From an uncultured Gemmatimonadales bacterium (lineage in GTDB: Bacteria; Gemmatimonadota; Gemmatimonadetes; Palauibacterales; Palauibacteraceae), in NCBI GenBank assembly GCA_947259585.1, contig CAMYMV010000003.1, forward strand, positions 36,993 to 100,992: a stretch of DNA of 64,000 bases, in the 5' to 3' direction. The translations under genes were made by a program, and so were the position numbers. Each line of letters opens with the position of its first letter. The first letter of the stretch is position 1. This document shows positions 47,832 through 55,902 of this stretch, piece after piece. The notes below the pieces were generated by a model. It saw nothing but the letters and a program-made list of their open reading frames with translations, made no database searches and was not told where the DNA came from.

Positions 47832-49441
47832 CCACGGCCGCGGACTCCCGGATGGGCCAGCTGGTGGCCGAGCTCGCGGAGCTCGAGGAGCGTCTTCGTC
47901 AGGGTGGCGGCCCCGCGAAGATCGAGAGGCAGCACTCCCAGGGGAAGCTGACGGCGAGGGAGCGGGTCGAGCTCCTGCTGGACCCCGGCGGCGGCTTTCT
48001 CGAGATCGGACTGCTCGTCGCGCACGATCAGTACGACGGGCGGGCGCCGGGCGCCGGCGTGTTGACGGGCGTGGGGGAGGTCTGCGGCCGCGAGGTCGTG
48101 ATCGTTGCCAACGACGCCACGGTCAAGGCCGGGAGCTGGTGGCCCGAGACGATCACCAAGATGCTGCGCGCCCAGGAGATCGCGATGCGATGCCGCATTC
48201 CGATCATCTATCTGGTCGACTCGGCCGGCGTGAACCTGCCCTACCAGGGCGGCGTCTTTCCTGGCAAGTACGGCGCGAGCCGGATCTTCTACTACAACTC
48301 GATCATGCGGCACTATCTGGAAGTGCCTCAGCTCTCCGCCGTCATGGGGCCGTGCATCGCGGGAGGCGCCTACCTGCCGGCGCTCTCGGACGTGATCATC
48401 ATGGTCGAGGGGACGAGCTTCATGGGGCTCGGCGGCCCGAACCTGGTGAAGGGCGCGACCGGGCAGGAGGTCGAGGGCGAGGAGCTGGGCGGCGCCGCCA
48501 CGCACACCGGGATCAGCGGCGTCGCGCACTACAGGGTCGAAGATGACCAGGCATGCATCGCGAGGCTGCGTGAGCTCCTGTCGGAGCTTCCGGCGCCCGG
48601 CTTGCCGCCGCCGCAGAAGGAGCCTAGTCCGCCGGCGCGCTCCCCGGAAGACGCCTACGAGATAATGCCGCCGGATCACCGCCAGCCGTACGAGACGGAA
48701 GAGCTTCTCTCCACCATCCTCGACGCCGGCGGCTGGGACGAGTTCCAGGCCGACTACGCGCCCGAGCTCCTCACGGCTGTCGCCCGGCTCGAAGGACGCT
48801 CGGTGGGCGTGCTCGCGAACCGGCGCGGGATGTACCGGAGCCAGGGGGGCGGACCTCCCAAGTTCGGCGGCATCGTGTACACGGATACCGCCGAGAAGAC
48901 GGCCTACTTCATGGAGGTCTGCGACCGTCACGACATCCCCCTCCTCTTCGTTCAGGACGTGAGCGGGTTCATGGTCGGCAGGGAGGCCGAGCACTCCGGC
49001 ATCATCCGGGCCGGAGCGCAGATGGTCGAGGCGATGGCTACGGCGAGGGTGCCGAAGGTGGTGCTTACGGTCAATCACGCGAGCGGGGCCGGCTACTACG
49101 CGATGGCCGGCCAGGGCTTCGATCCGGACTTCATCTTCACCTGGCCCACCGGCCGGATGGGTGTGATGGAGGGTGAGTCGGCGGTCCGGGCGATCTACGG
49201 GCCCAAGCTCGACCGCGCCGCCGCCGGCGAGGAGATGCCGCCGGAGACGGAGGCGGAGATCGAGCGGACTCGAGACGAGTACGAGGCGCAATTGGACGCC
49301 CGTTACGCGGCCGCGCGCGGCTTCGTCGACGCGATCATACGGCCGGAGGACACCCGAGCGGTGCTCGATCTGGCCCTGCGCGCCGCCATCAACAACCCGG
49401 CGCCCCACATCGGAGCCTTCACCCTGCCGGACGATGCCTGA
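47828..49441 (+). CDS. Acyl-CoA carboxylase, carboxyltransferase (beta) subunit
   Basis: The protein (537 aa) transfers CO2 from biotin to an acyl-CoA. Both crotonase-like halves are present: [36 protein letters not shown] and [17 protein letters not shown], then [15 protein letters not shown] and [20 protein letters not shown]. The insertion and the LPYQ..VFPG wording are closer to methylcrotonyl- or geranyl-CoA carboxylase than to propionyl-CoA carboxylase. No biotin carboxylase or carrier gene is in the window, so the alpha subunit must be elsewhere. It overlaps AtuA by 8 bases. Confidence 0.9.
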   Translation: MTTAADSRMGQLVAELAELEERLRQGGGPAKIERQHSQGKLTARERVELLLDPGGGFLEIGLLVAHDQYDGRAPGAGVLTGVGEVCGREVVIVANDATVKAGSWWPETITKMLRAQEIAMRCRIPIIYLVDSAGVNLPYQGGVFPGKYGASRIFYYNSIMRHYLEVPQLSAVMGPCIAGGAYLPALSDVIIMVEGTSFMGLGGPNLVKGATGQEVEGEELGGAATHTGISGVAHYRVEDDQACIARLRELLSELPAPGLPPPQKEPSPPARSPEDAYEIMPPDHRQPYETEELLSTILDAGGWDEFQADYAPELLTAVARLEGRSVGVLANRRGMYRSQGGGPPKFGGIVYTDTAEKTAYFMEVCDRHDIPLLFVQDVSGFMVGREAEHSGIIRAGAQMVEAMATARVPKVVLTVNHASGAGYYAMAGQGFDPDFIFTWPTGRMGVMEGESAVRAIYGPKLDRAAAGEEMPPETEAEIERTRDEYEAQLDARYAAARGFVDAIIRPEDTRAVLDLALRAAINNPAPHIGAFTLPDDA

Positions 49442-50816
49442 CTCCCCGGATCGGCCCGTGCGCGTCGCCTCCGGCCAGGGTTTCTGGGGAGACTGGCAGG
49501 AAGCTCCCAAGCTGCAGGTCCGCCGCGGGCCCATCGACTACCTGATGCTCGACTACCTGGCCGAGATCACGATGTCGATCCTGGAGAAGCAGCGGGAGCG
49601 CGATCCCACGGCCGGTTACGCGCGGGACTTCGTCGACATGGTGCTCGATCTCGCGCCCGACCTGGTGTCCGAGGGGATCCGGGTGGTGAGCAACGCCGGA
49701 GGTGTCAACCCGGATGCCTGCCGGGATGCGCTCGTGCAGCGGCTCGCGGATGTCGACACCGTGCGTCCGCTGCGGATCGCGACCGTTCGGGGCGACGACC
49801 TGATGTCGCGGCTCGACGAGGTGCTGGCCGCGGGTCACGAGCTCCGGAACATGGAGACCGGCGAACCCCTGAGCACCGTACGCGAGAGGGTTACGGCCGC
49901 CAACGCATATATGGGAGCGGGCCCGATCCTCCAGGCGCTGCGCCAGGAGGCGGACGTCGTCGTCACCGGCCGATCGACCGACACGGCGCTGACCTACGGG
50001 CCGCTGATCCACGAGTTCGGATGGAAGGCGGACGACTGGAACCGGATCGCCGCGGGCGTCGTGGCCGGGCACATCAACGAGTGCGGAGCGCAGGCGTGCG
50101 GCGGCAACACGCTCTTCCGGTGGCGCGAGTTGGACCTGATCGAGCCGGGTTATCCGATCATCGAGGCGTCGGCCGACGGGTCGTTCGTGGTCACGAAGCA
50201 CGCCTCGCTCGGCGGCCGGGTCAACTGGGCCAGCGTCACCGAGCAGCTCGTCTACGAGATGGGGGATCCGACCGAGTACATCACGCCGGACTGCGTGGCC
50301 GACTTCTCGACGATCCGGCTCGAGGACCTGGGAGACGACCGCGTACGCGTGACGGGCGTAGAGGGGCGGCCCCGTCCCGAGCTGTTGAAGGTCTCGATCG
50401 CCTACCGGGGCGGCTACAAGGCGACCGGGACGCTCACCTACTCCTATCCGGATGCGTATGAGAAGGCGGTCGCGGCGGACCGGGTGCTGCGCGGCCGGCT
50501 GGATCGGCTGGGCCTGGAGTTCGACGAGATCCGGACGGAGTACGTCGGCGCCGGTGCGTGCCACGGGCCGCTCGCCGGACCGCCGGACCCGTCCGTGCCG
50601 GAGGTGGAGCTGCGGATCAGCGTTCGCGGAGAGGACCGGGCGCGCGTGAAGCGCTTCACGCGCGAGCTCGCGCCGCTCATCCTCGCCGGTCCGCCCACCG
50701 TGACCGGCTTCGCCGCGGGCAGGCCGCGGGTCCACGAGGTCATGGCCTACTGGCCGGCTCTCATAGAGCGCGACGTGGTCGAGAGCGTGGTGCAGGTGGA
50801 GGTGACTGAAGCGTGA
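49434..50816 (+). CDS. AtuA (DUF1446) family protein
   Basis: The protein (460 aa) belongs to the acyclic-terpene-utilisation AtuA family: RVASGQGFWGDW, VVSNAGGVNPDACRDAL, DVVVTGRSTDTALTYGPL, AGHINECGAQACGGN and DVADFSTI-like blocks are visible. In Pseudomonas the gene sits in the citronellol/geraniol cluster beside the geranyl-CoA carboxylase; the reaction is not established. Here it also follows a carboxylase beta subunit, a conserved pairing. ATG 49434 overlaps the carboxylase gene; the stop is in a GTGA overlap with the next. Confidence 0.9.
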   Translation: MPDSPDRPVRVASGQGFWGDWQEAPKLQVRRGPIDYLMLDYLAEITMSILEKQRERDPTAGYARDFVDMVLDLAPDLVSEGIRVVSNAGGVNPDACRDALVQRLADVDTVRPLRIATVRGDDLMSRLDEVLAAGHELRNMETGEPLSTVRERVTAANAYMGAGPILQALRQEADVVVTGRSTDTALTYGPLIHEFGWKADDWNRIAAGVVAGHINECGAQACGGNTLFRWRELDLIEPGYPIIEASADGSFVVTKHASLGGRVNWASVTEQLVYEMGDPTEYITPDCVADFSTIRLEDLGDDRVRVTGVEGRPRPELLKVSIAYRGGYKATGTLTYSYPDAYEKAVAADRVLRGRLDRLGLEFDEIRTEYVGAGACHGPLAGPPDPSVPEVELRISVRGEDRARVKRFTRELAPLILAGPPTVTGFAAGRPRVHEVMAYWPALIERDVVESVVQVEVTEA

Positions 50817-51181
50817 AAGTTCCTCTTTGGCGCGTCGCGTTCGCGCGATCCGGCGACAAGGGAGACACCGCGAACGTCGGTCTAATCGCGTTCACGGAAT
50901 CAGTCTATCCGTTTCTGGTAGATAATGTTACAGCAGATAAGGTGAAGCAACACTTCAAGGATATCTGCCGTGGATCCGTCGATCGATACGAACTCCCCAA
51001 CCTGCGCGCCCTGAACTTCCTGCTGCACGAGTCGCTGGGTGGGGGCGGAACGGTCTCCCTGATGCTGGATGCGCAGGGAAAGACCTTCAGCGCGGCTCTG
51101 CTGCGGATGGAGGTCGACGTTCCGGAGGAGCTCGTCCACGAGGCGGATGAGGTCTCCGGATGGTCGGAGCGGCTCGAATGA
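50813..51181 (+). CDS. AtuA-like small ferredoxin-fold protein
   Basis: The product (122 aa) matches the small domain that is fused to the C-terminus of some AtuA proteins: LWRVAFARSGDKGDTANVGLIA, then YELPNLRALNFLLHESLGGGG. Here it is a separate gene coupled by GTGA to AtuA and by ATGA to the crotonase. Bases 50881-50940 contain only 24 G or C in 60, far below the neighbouring genes, although the protein sequence looks normal. Function is unknown beyond the partnership with AtuA. Confidence 0.85.
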   Translation: MKVPLWRVAFARSGDKGDTANVGLIAFTESVYPFLVDNVTADKVKQHFKDICRGSVDRYELPNLRALNFLLHESLGGGGTVSLMLDAQGKTFSAALLRMEVDVPEELVHEADEVSGWSERLE

Positions 51182-51942
51182 GCTACGAGCACCTGCTCAC
51201 CCGGATCGACGAGACCGGGGTTAACCGCATCTCGCTCGACCGGCCCGATCAGCGGAACGCTCTGAACGCCGAGCTCGTGGTCGAGCTCAAGGACGCGCTC
51301 GGGCTCGCCGACGCGGACGATCGGGTGCGTGTCGTGCTGCTCGCCGGCGAGGGTCCCGATTTCTGCGCCGGGGCCGATCTGCGCGAGGTCCAGGCGTCGA
51401 TCGAGGCCGGCGTGCTCGAGAGCCTCGCCGACGCCGAGTCGCTCGGCGAGCTCTTCCTGCTTCTGAGGAAGCTGCGCAAGCCGGTCGTGGCCGCCGTTCA
51501 CGGCCGGGCCCTGGCCGGCGGCTGCGGGCTCGCGACGGCATGCGACCTGGTGGTGGCGGCCTCCGACTCGCAATTCGGCTACCCCGAGGTCCGGCTCGGC
51601 TTCGTGCCCGCGATGGTCATGGCGATCCTGCGCCGCTCCGTGGGCGAGAAGCGGGCCTTCGAGCTCGTCGCCCTCGGAGACCGGATCGACGCCGAGACCG
51701 CGAGAGAGTACGGGCTCGTGAGCCGGGTCTTCCCCACGGATGAATTCCGCATCCACGCCGAGGAGTTCGCGGTCCGGCTCGCCGAGCGGAGCGCATCGGC
51801 CCTGGCGCTCTCCAAAGCGCTGCTGTACCAGATCGACGGCATGAGCTTCGAGGCGGCGATCCACACCGGGGCAGAGGTGAACGCCATCGCGCGACTCACG
51901 CCGGACTGCCAGGAGGGCATCCGGCGCTTCCTCGAGCGCTGA
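51178..51942 (+). CDS. Crotonase, methylglutaconyl-CoA-hydratase-like
   Basis: The protein (254 aa) is a crotonase-fold enzyme: ISLDRPDQRNALNAELV, DFCAGADLREVQ (first oxyanion strand), GRALAGGCGLATACDL and FGYPEVRLGFVPAMV. The first of the two usual catalytic glutamates (the Glu of GCELAM) is Gly here; the second (PEVRLG) is kept. This GLA/EVRLGFVPA pattern recalls the LiuC/AtuE group that acts on methylglutaconyl-type substrates. It is coupled by ATGA to the AtuA partner and fits a methylcrotonyl- or geranyl-type route. Confidence 0.88.
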   Translation: MSYEHLLTRIDETGVNRISLDRPDQRNALNAELVVELKDALGLADADDRVRVVLLAGEGPDFCAGADLREVQASIEAGVLESLADAESLGELFLLLRKLRKPVVAAVHGRALAGGCGLATACDLVVAASDSQFGYPEVRLGFVPAMVMAILRRSVGEKRAFELVALGDRIDAETAREYGLVSRVFPTDEFRIHAEEFAVRLAERSASALALSKALLYQIDGMSFEAAIHTGAEVNAIARLTPDCQEGIRRFLER

Positions 51943-51953
51943 CCGAAAGAGAG

Positions 51954-52652
51954 ATGGGGATGCACGACCCGACGGCCGCGCCGCCGGCTGCCACTACAGC
52001 CGAGCAGACATCGAGGGAGTTTCCCTCCTTCCTCGCGCTCGTGATCGCCGTGCTCGCGCTCGGTGCGGGCTTGCAGCTGGTCGCCGGGGAGGGCAAGGAC
52101 TCGATCACGGCGGGGATGCTGCTGCTGGTGACCGCTCTCGCCTTCACGGCCGTCGCCCTCGCGCAGGGAGCCTACGGCCCCGCCGCGGAGGGTCCGCTCG
52201 ACCTGAGCGCCAGGCTGGGTCTGGGCTTCCTCGGTGGTATCCTGGGGGCCGTGGCGGCCAGGTTGATCATCTGGCTGACGGCCGAGATCGGCCTGCTGGA
52301 CCTGCTTGGCCTCCATATCGGCTGGGAGAGCGCCATCCTGCTCGGGCTGCTCCCCCTTCCGGCGGTCTTCTGGGGCATCGGCTTAGGGGTCCTCTACCCC
52401 TTCATCCCGGGTTCCACGTTCGTGGCCAAGGGTGTATTGGTCGGAACCCTCTCCGCCCTCTATTTGCTTCTGAAGACCCTGCCTCTGGATCTCGGCGCGG
52501 GTTGGCTGGGGTTGGAGGTCGGCCCGCTCACCTGGGCGCCCGTGCTCCTCTATGGCCTGGTTTGGGGTCTTGTCTGTGCGGCCACGGTATCCTGGGGTTC
52601 CCGCGCGGATGAGGCGCCGGTGAGCCGTTACCTCGGCCAGTCCCCCGGTTAG
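51954..52652 (+). CDS. Polytopic membrane protein of unknown function
   Basis: The product (232 aa) has about six membrane segments (near 27-45, 52-70, 88-110, 122-145, 152-172, 188-208) and short loops. A few charged residues lie in the loops; no transporter signature is seen. ATG 51954 (or 51960) lies 11 bases after the crotonase gene, but nothing shows a shared function. I do not recognise the family. Confidence 0.65.
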   Translation: MGMHDPTAAPPAATTAEQTSREFPSFLALVIAVLALGAGLQLVAGEGKDSITAGMLLLVTALAFTAVALAQGAYGPAAEGPLDLSARLGLGFLGGILGAVAARLIIWLTAEIGLLDLLGLHIGWESAILLGLLPLPAVFWGIGLGVLYPFIPGSTFVAKGVLVGTLSALYLLLKTLPLDLGAGWLGLEVGPLTWAPVLLYGLVWGLVCAATVSWGSRADEAPVSRYLGQSPG

Positions 52653-52676
52653 TAAGCCGGCTCCTTCCGCGATGAG

Positions 52677-52868
52677 ATGACCGGAACGGTCGGCTGGTGG
52701 CTGCGTCTCCAACTCGGCCTCGGGCTCGCGGGCGCGCTCGTCTGGCTGTCGGGCGCGGCCGCGGGGAGCGACTTCTTCTCGGGGGTCGGCGCCGGTCTGT
52801 TGATCGCGGCGCTGGCGCTCCGACTGGGCCGACGGGCCGCGGGGCGCGACGCGGATGAAGAATCGTGA
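52677..52868 (+). CDS. Small membrane protein (63 aa), hypothetical
   Basis: A 63-residue frame with two hydrophobic stretches (about 9-27 and 35-50) separated by a short loop and a charged tail follows the larger membrane protein by 24 bases. Its ribosome site is weak and no homologue comes to mind, so it may or may not be expressed. Its stop lies inside a duplicated 17-base sequence. Confidence 0.4.
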   Translation: MTGTVGWWLRLQLGLGLAGALVWLSGAAAGSDFFSGVGAGLLIAALALRLGRRAAGRDADEES

Positions 52869-52901
52869 GGTACCCGGAGGAGTTGTGAGGTACCCGGAGG
52901 A
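52865..52901. repeat. Duplicated Shine-Dalgarno segment before tag
   Basis: GTGAGGTACCCGGAGGA occurs at 52865-52881 and again at 52885-52901. Each copy ends in GGAGGA; the second lies 9 bases before the tag GTG. Confidence 0.8.
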
Positions 52902-52910
52902 CAAAGGGTC

Positions 52911-53483
52911 GTGAAGCGCTGCGGATGGGTCGGCGAAGACCCCCTCATGATCGCCTACCACGACGGCGAGTGGGGCGTCCCGAGTCGCTCCGACCGCCAC
53001 CTGTTCGAGCTGTTGACCCTCGAAGGCGCGCAGGCCGGCCTCAGCTGGTCCACGATCCTCAAGAAGCGGGAGAACTACCGCCGAGCGTTCCGGGGATTCG
53101 ATCCGGCTCGTGTCGCCCGCTTCGACGAGCGCGATGTCGAGGCACTCCTTCTGGACGCGGGAATCGTCCGGCACAGAGGGAAGATCGAGTCGACGATCAA
53201 CAACGCCCGCAAGGTGCTGGAGGTCCAGGCGGAGGCCGGCAGCTTTGCCGGGTACGTGTGGAGCTTCGTGGGCGGGACCCCGATCGTGAACCGGTGGAAG
53301 TCGCCCTCCGAGCTGCCGTCGGAGACGCCCGAGTCCCACGAGATGAGCCGCGACATGCGGCGGCGCGGCTTCCGCTTCGTCGGCCCGACGACCTGTTATT
53401 CCTTCATGCAGGCCGCCGGTCTCGCGAACGACCACGAGCTCTCCTGCTACCGGCATCCGGAGATCGCGGGGTCGGCGCGGTGA
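52911..53483 (+). CDS. tag: DNA-3-methyladenine glycosylase I
   Basis: The enzyme (190 aa) removes 3-methyladenine from alkylated DNA. The zinc ligands Cys4, His17, His175 and Cys179 fall at the same positions as in E. coli Tag. YHDGEWGVPSRSDRHLFELL, LEGAQAGLSWSTIL, GFRFVGPTTCYSFMQA are the family blocks. GTG 52911 is preceded by GGAGGA. The stop overlaps the hydrolase start (GTGA). Confidence 0.96.
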   Translation: MKRCGWVGEDPLMIAYHDGEWGVPSRSDRHLFELLTLEGAQAGLSWSTILKKRENYRRAFRGFDPARVARFDERDVEALLLDAGIVRHRGKIESTINNARKVLEVQAEAGSFAGYVWSFVGGTPIVNRWKSPSELPSETPESHEMSRDMRRRGFRFVGPTTCYSFMQAAGLANDHELSCYRHPEIAGSAR

Positions 53484-53530
53484 GCGGGTCCGAGGCGGTG
53501 AGTGGGTCCAAGGCGGTGAGCGGGATCGAG
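53480..53530. repeat. 18-base repeats at the hydrolase gene start
   Basis: GTGAGCGGGTCCGAGGCG begins at 53480, with near copies at 53498 and 53516. They encode VSGSEA-VSGSKA-VSGIE, so three in-frame GTG codons are possible starts. Confidence 0.85.
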
Positions 53531-54199
53531 ACCCGGGAGCTTCGCTTCCAGGCGTCGAAGAGCGCCGGGGAGACCTCGGCCATCCTCCTCCTGCCGGGCG
53601 CCGCGCAGGCCTTGTTCGTCCTCGGCCACGGCGCTGGAGCCGGGATGCGCCACCCGTTCATGGAGACGATCGCGGGTCTCATGGCGGCGCGCGGTCTCGC
53701 CACCTTCCGCTACCAGTTCGCCTACATGGAGCGGGGTGGTCGGCGTCCGGATCCGCAGCCGATCCTCCTCGCCACCGTGCGCTCCGCCCTGGCGGCCGCG
53801 GTCGCCGAGGCGCCGGGGCTGCCGACCTTCGCGGGCGGCAAGTCGATGGGCGGGCGGATGACCTCCCTGGCGGCCGCCGCCTCGCCGCTGGAGGGGGTGC
53901 GGGGACTCGCCTTCTTCGGATTCCCGCTCCACCCGTCCGGCAGGCCCTCCACGGATCGGGCGGTTCACCTGATGGAGGTGGGCCGGCCGATGCTCTTCCT
54001 CCAGGGCACGCGCGATCGCCTGGCCGACCTCGAGCTGCTTGGCCCCGTTTGCGAGGAGCTCGGCTCCGCGGCCACGCTCCACGTAGTGGATGGAGCGGAC
54101 CATTCCTTCCAGGTCCTCAAGCGCTCGGGGCGCACGACGGATGAGGTCCTCGAGGAGCTCGTCGACACGACGGAGCGTTGGGCGGCCCCCTACCTCTGA
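53480..54199 (+). CDS. Alpha/beta hydrolase (KANL3/Tex30-like)
   Basis: The protein (239 aa from the first GTG) has the alpha/beta-hydrolase core: FVLGHGAGAGMRHPFMETIA, the nucleophile Ser in AGGKSMGGRM, the acid in LQGTRDRLAD and the His in VDGADHSFQVL. This is the pattern of the KANL3/Tex30 (dienelactone-hydrolase-like) group whose substrates are unknown. The start is ambiguous because the first 12 residues are encoded by a triplicated 18-base unit with three GTGs; 53480 fits the GTGA overlap with tag and 53516 would lose nothing conserved. Confidence 0.85.
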   Translation: MSGSEAVSGSKAVSGIETRELRFQASKSAGETSAILLLPGAAQALFVLGHGAGAGMRHPFMETIAGLMAARGLATFRYQFAYMERGGRRPDPQPILLATVRSALAAAVAEAPGLPTFAGGKSMGGRMTSLAAAASPLEGVRGLAFFGFPLHPSGRPSTDRAVHLMEVGRPMLFLQGTRDRLADLELLGPVCEELGSAATLHVVDGADHSFQVLKRSGRTTDEVLEELVDTTERWAAPYL

Positions 54200-54245
54200 G
54201 CGAGGGTCCTTGACGGAGGTTTGACGGGACGAGCCAAGGCTCGGC

Positions 54246-55679
54246 ATGCCGAGCCCCGACCTCCAGCACGCCGAGACGGCCCTCCGGCGACACTACGGAT
54301 TCCAGCGCTTCCGCCCGGCGCAGAAGCGAGTCGTGAGGGCCGTTCTCTCGGGTGGGGACGTGCTGGCCGTTCTCCCGACCGGGAGCGGCAAGTCGATCTG
54401 CTTCCAGGTGCCGGCGCTTCTGGATCCGGGCCTCACCCTCGTCGTCTCGCCGCTCATCTCCCTCATGCAGGACCAGGTGGCGGCCGCGGTACGGCGACAG
54501 ATATCGGCCGCCGCACTGACGAGCGCTTCCTCGCTCCCCGAGCGGGTCCGGACCGCCCGGGAGCTCGAGGCCGGGCATCTGCGTCTCCTCTACGTGTCAC
54601 CGGAGAGGCTTCATTCCCGGGGCTTTCGGGCGCTGCTCGCCGGGGTGCGCGTCGCCCGACTCGCCGTGGACGAGGCGCACTGCATCTCGGAGTGGGGCCA
54701 CGACTTCCGGCCCTCCTACCGGCGAATCGCCGGCTTTCGGCTGCTCGTGGGCGATCCGCCCTGCGTCGCTCTCACCGCGACGGCCACGCCCGAGACTCGC
54801 GACGACATCGCGGAGGCTCTACGGCTGAAGTCTCCGCGCCGCGTTCTCGCCGGCGTCAACCGGCCGAACCTCCAGTGGAGCGTCTCCCGTTCGCGGGAGT
54901 CGCGGCACGCAGCGCGTCAGGCGCTGGATGCCGTCCGGGGCGCAGCCGGCCCCTCGATCGTCTACCTCCCCACGCGGGAGCGATCGGTGCGCGTCACCGA
55001 GGTCCTCCTCCGGCGCGGACTCCGTGCGGCTCCCTACCACGCCGGGCTGCCGGCCATGACGCGGCACGGGATCCAGGAGCGCTTTCTGAGTGGAGAGCTG
55101 CGTGTCGTGTGCGCCACCAGCGCTTTCGGGATGGGTATCGACCATCCTTCCGTGCGCCTGGTCTGCCACATCGGGATGCCGGGCTCGCTGGAGTCGTACG
55201 TCCAGCAGGCGGGTAGGGCAGGGCGGGACGGAGAGAGAGCGAGCTGCCTTCTCATCGCCGGCCGAGAGGACGAGGCGGTGCAGCGGAGCTTGATCGAGCA
55301 GAGCTGGCCGCCTCCCAGAAGCCTGGTTCGGACCTTCGAGGCCCTCCCATCCGGGCCGCTGACGCTTCGTGTTCTGGCACGCTCGCTTCCCGGCATGAGC
55401 GAGCCCGAGCTGCTGAGCGCCCTCCGGCTGCTCGAGGAGTTCGGGTGCGTGCGCCGGCTGCCCGGCAGCCGCGGCACCAGGAGCTCGGTGGTACGAGGCC
55501 CTCCCGGAGCGCGGCGTCTCATCGACTTACAGGCCTCGCGGCGAGGTGCCCGCCGGGCGCTCTGGAGGCTCTCCGAGATGCAGAGGTACGTTCGATCGGC
55601 GAGCTGTCGGCGCGCCTCGATCGCGACCTACTTCGGCGAGCGTGCGCCCCGCTGTACCGGGTGCGACCGCTGCGACTGA
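54246..55679 (+). CDS. recQ: RecQ-type helicase, short form
   Basis: The protein (477 aa) is a superfamily 2 DNA helicase: LPTGSGKSICFQVPAL (Walker A, 44-59), VVSPLISLMQDQ, AVDEAHCISEWGHDFR (about 140), ALTATATPETRDD, and motif VI QQAGRAGRDGE. A winged-helix-like stretch follows, and the protein ends on a four-Cys zinc site (Cys454, Cys470, Cys473, Cys476). There is no HRDC domain, unlike E. coli RecQ. It is followed by an intrinsic terminator. Its nearness to tag, a repair gene, is suggestive only. Confidence 0.92.
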   Translation: MPSPDLQHAETALRRHYGFQRFRPAQKRVVRAVLSGGDVLAVLPTGSGKSICFQVPALLDPGLTLVVSPLISLMQDQVAAAVRRQISAAALTSASSLPERVRTARELEAGHLRLLYVSPERLHSRGFRALLAGVRVARLAVDEAHCISEWGHDFRPSYRRIAGFRLLVGDPPCVALTATATPETRDDIAEALRLKSPRRVLAGVNRPNLQWSVSRSRESRHAARQALDAVRGAAGPSIVYLPTRERSVRVTEVLLRRGLRAAPYHAGLPAMTRHGIQERFLSGELRVVCATSAFGMGIDHPSVRLVCHIGMPGSLESYVQQAGRAGRDGERASCLLIAGREDEAVQRSLIEQSWPPPRSLVRTFEALPSGPLTLRVLARSLPGMSEPELLSALRLLEEFGCVRRLPGSRGTRSSVVRGPPGARRLIDLQASRRGARRALWRLSEMQRYVRSASCRRASIATYFGERAPRCTGCDRCD

Positions 55680-55685
55680 CCCGCT

Positions 55686-55724
55686 CGGCCCCCCAGCCGC
55701 AAGGGGTCCGCGCGTTTTTATTTT
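55686..55724 (+). terminator. Intrinsic terminator of recQ
   Basis: CGG-C-CCCC (55686-55693) pairs with GGGG-T-CCG (55703-55710) with one mismatch, followed by the T-rich run TTTTTATTTT (55715-55724). Confidence 0.55.
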
Positions 55725-55731
55725 CGGGGTT

Positions 55732-55753
55732 TTGGCCATACATTGGCCATACA
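55732..55753. repeat. 11-base direct repeat in the acyl-CoA dehydrogenase leader
   Basis: TTGGCCATACA occurs twice head to tail in the AT-richest part of the gap before the dehydrogenase gene. It could be an operator or an upstream promoter part. Confidence 0.6.
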
Positions 55754-55902
55754 TTAGTGCATTCCGTGCCGGTTGTCCGTGCCTCAATCATCGCGAAACG
55801 GGAGATTCGGCCGGTTCGGAGCAGCTTCGACGAGATCGATCACATGCGCGCCCGCGGGTGTCGACCGAGGGTCGGCAACGCGTGGGCTCGGGAGGAACAT
55901 AG

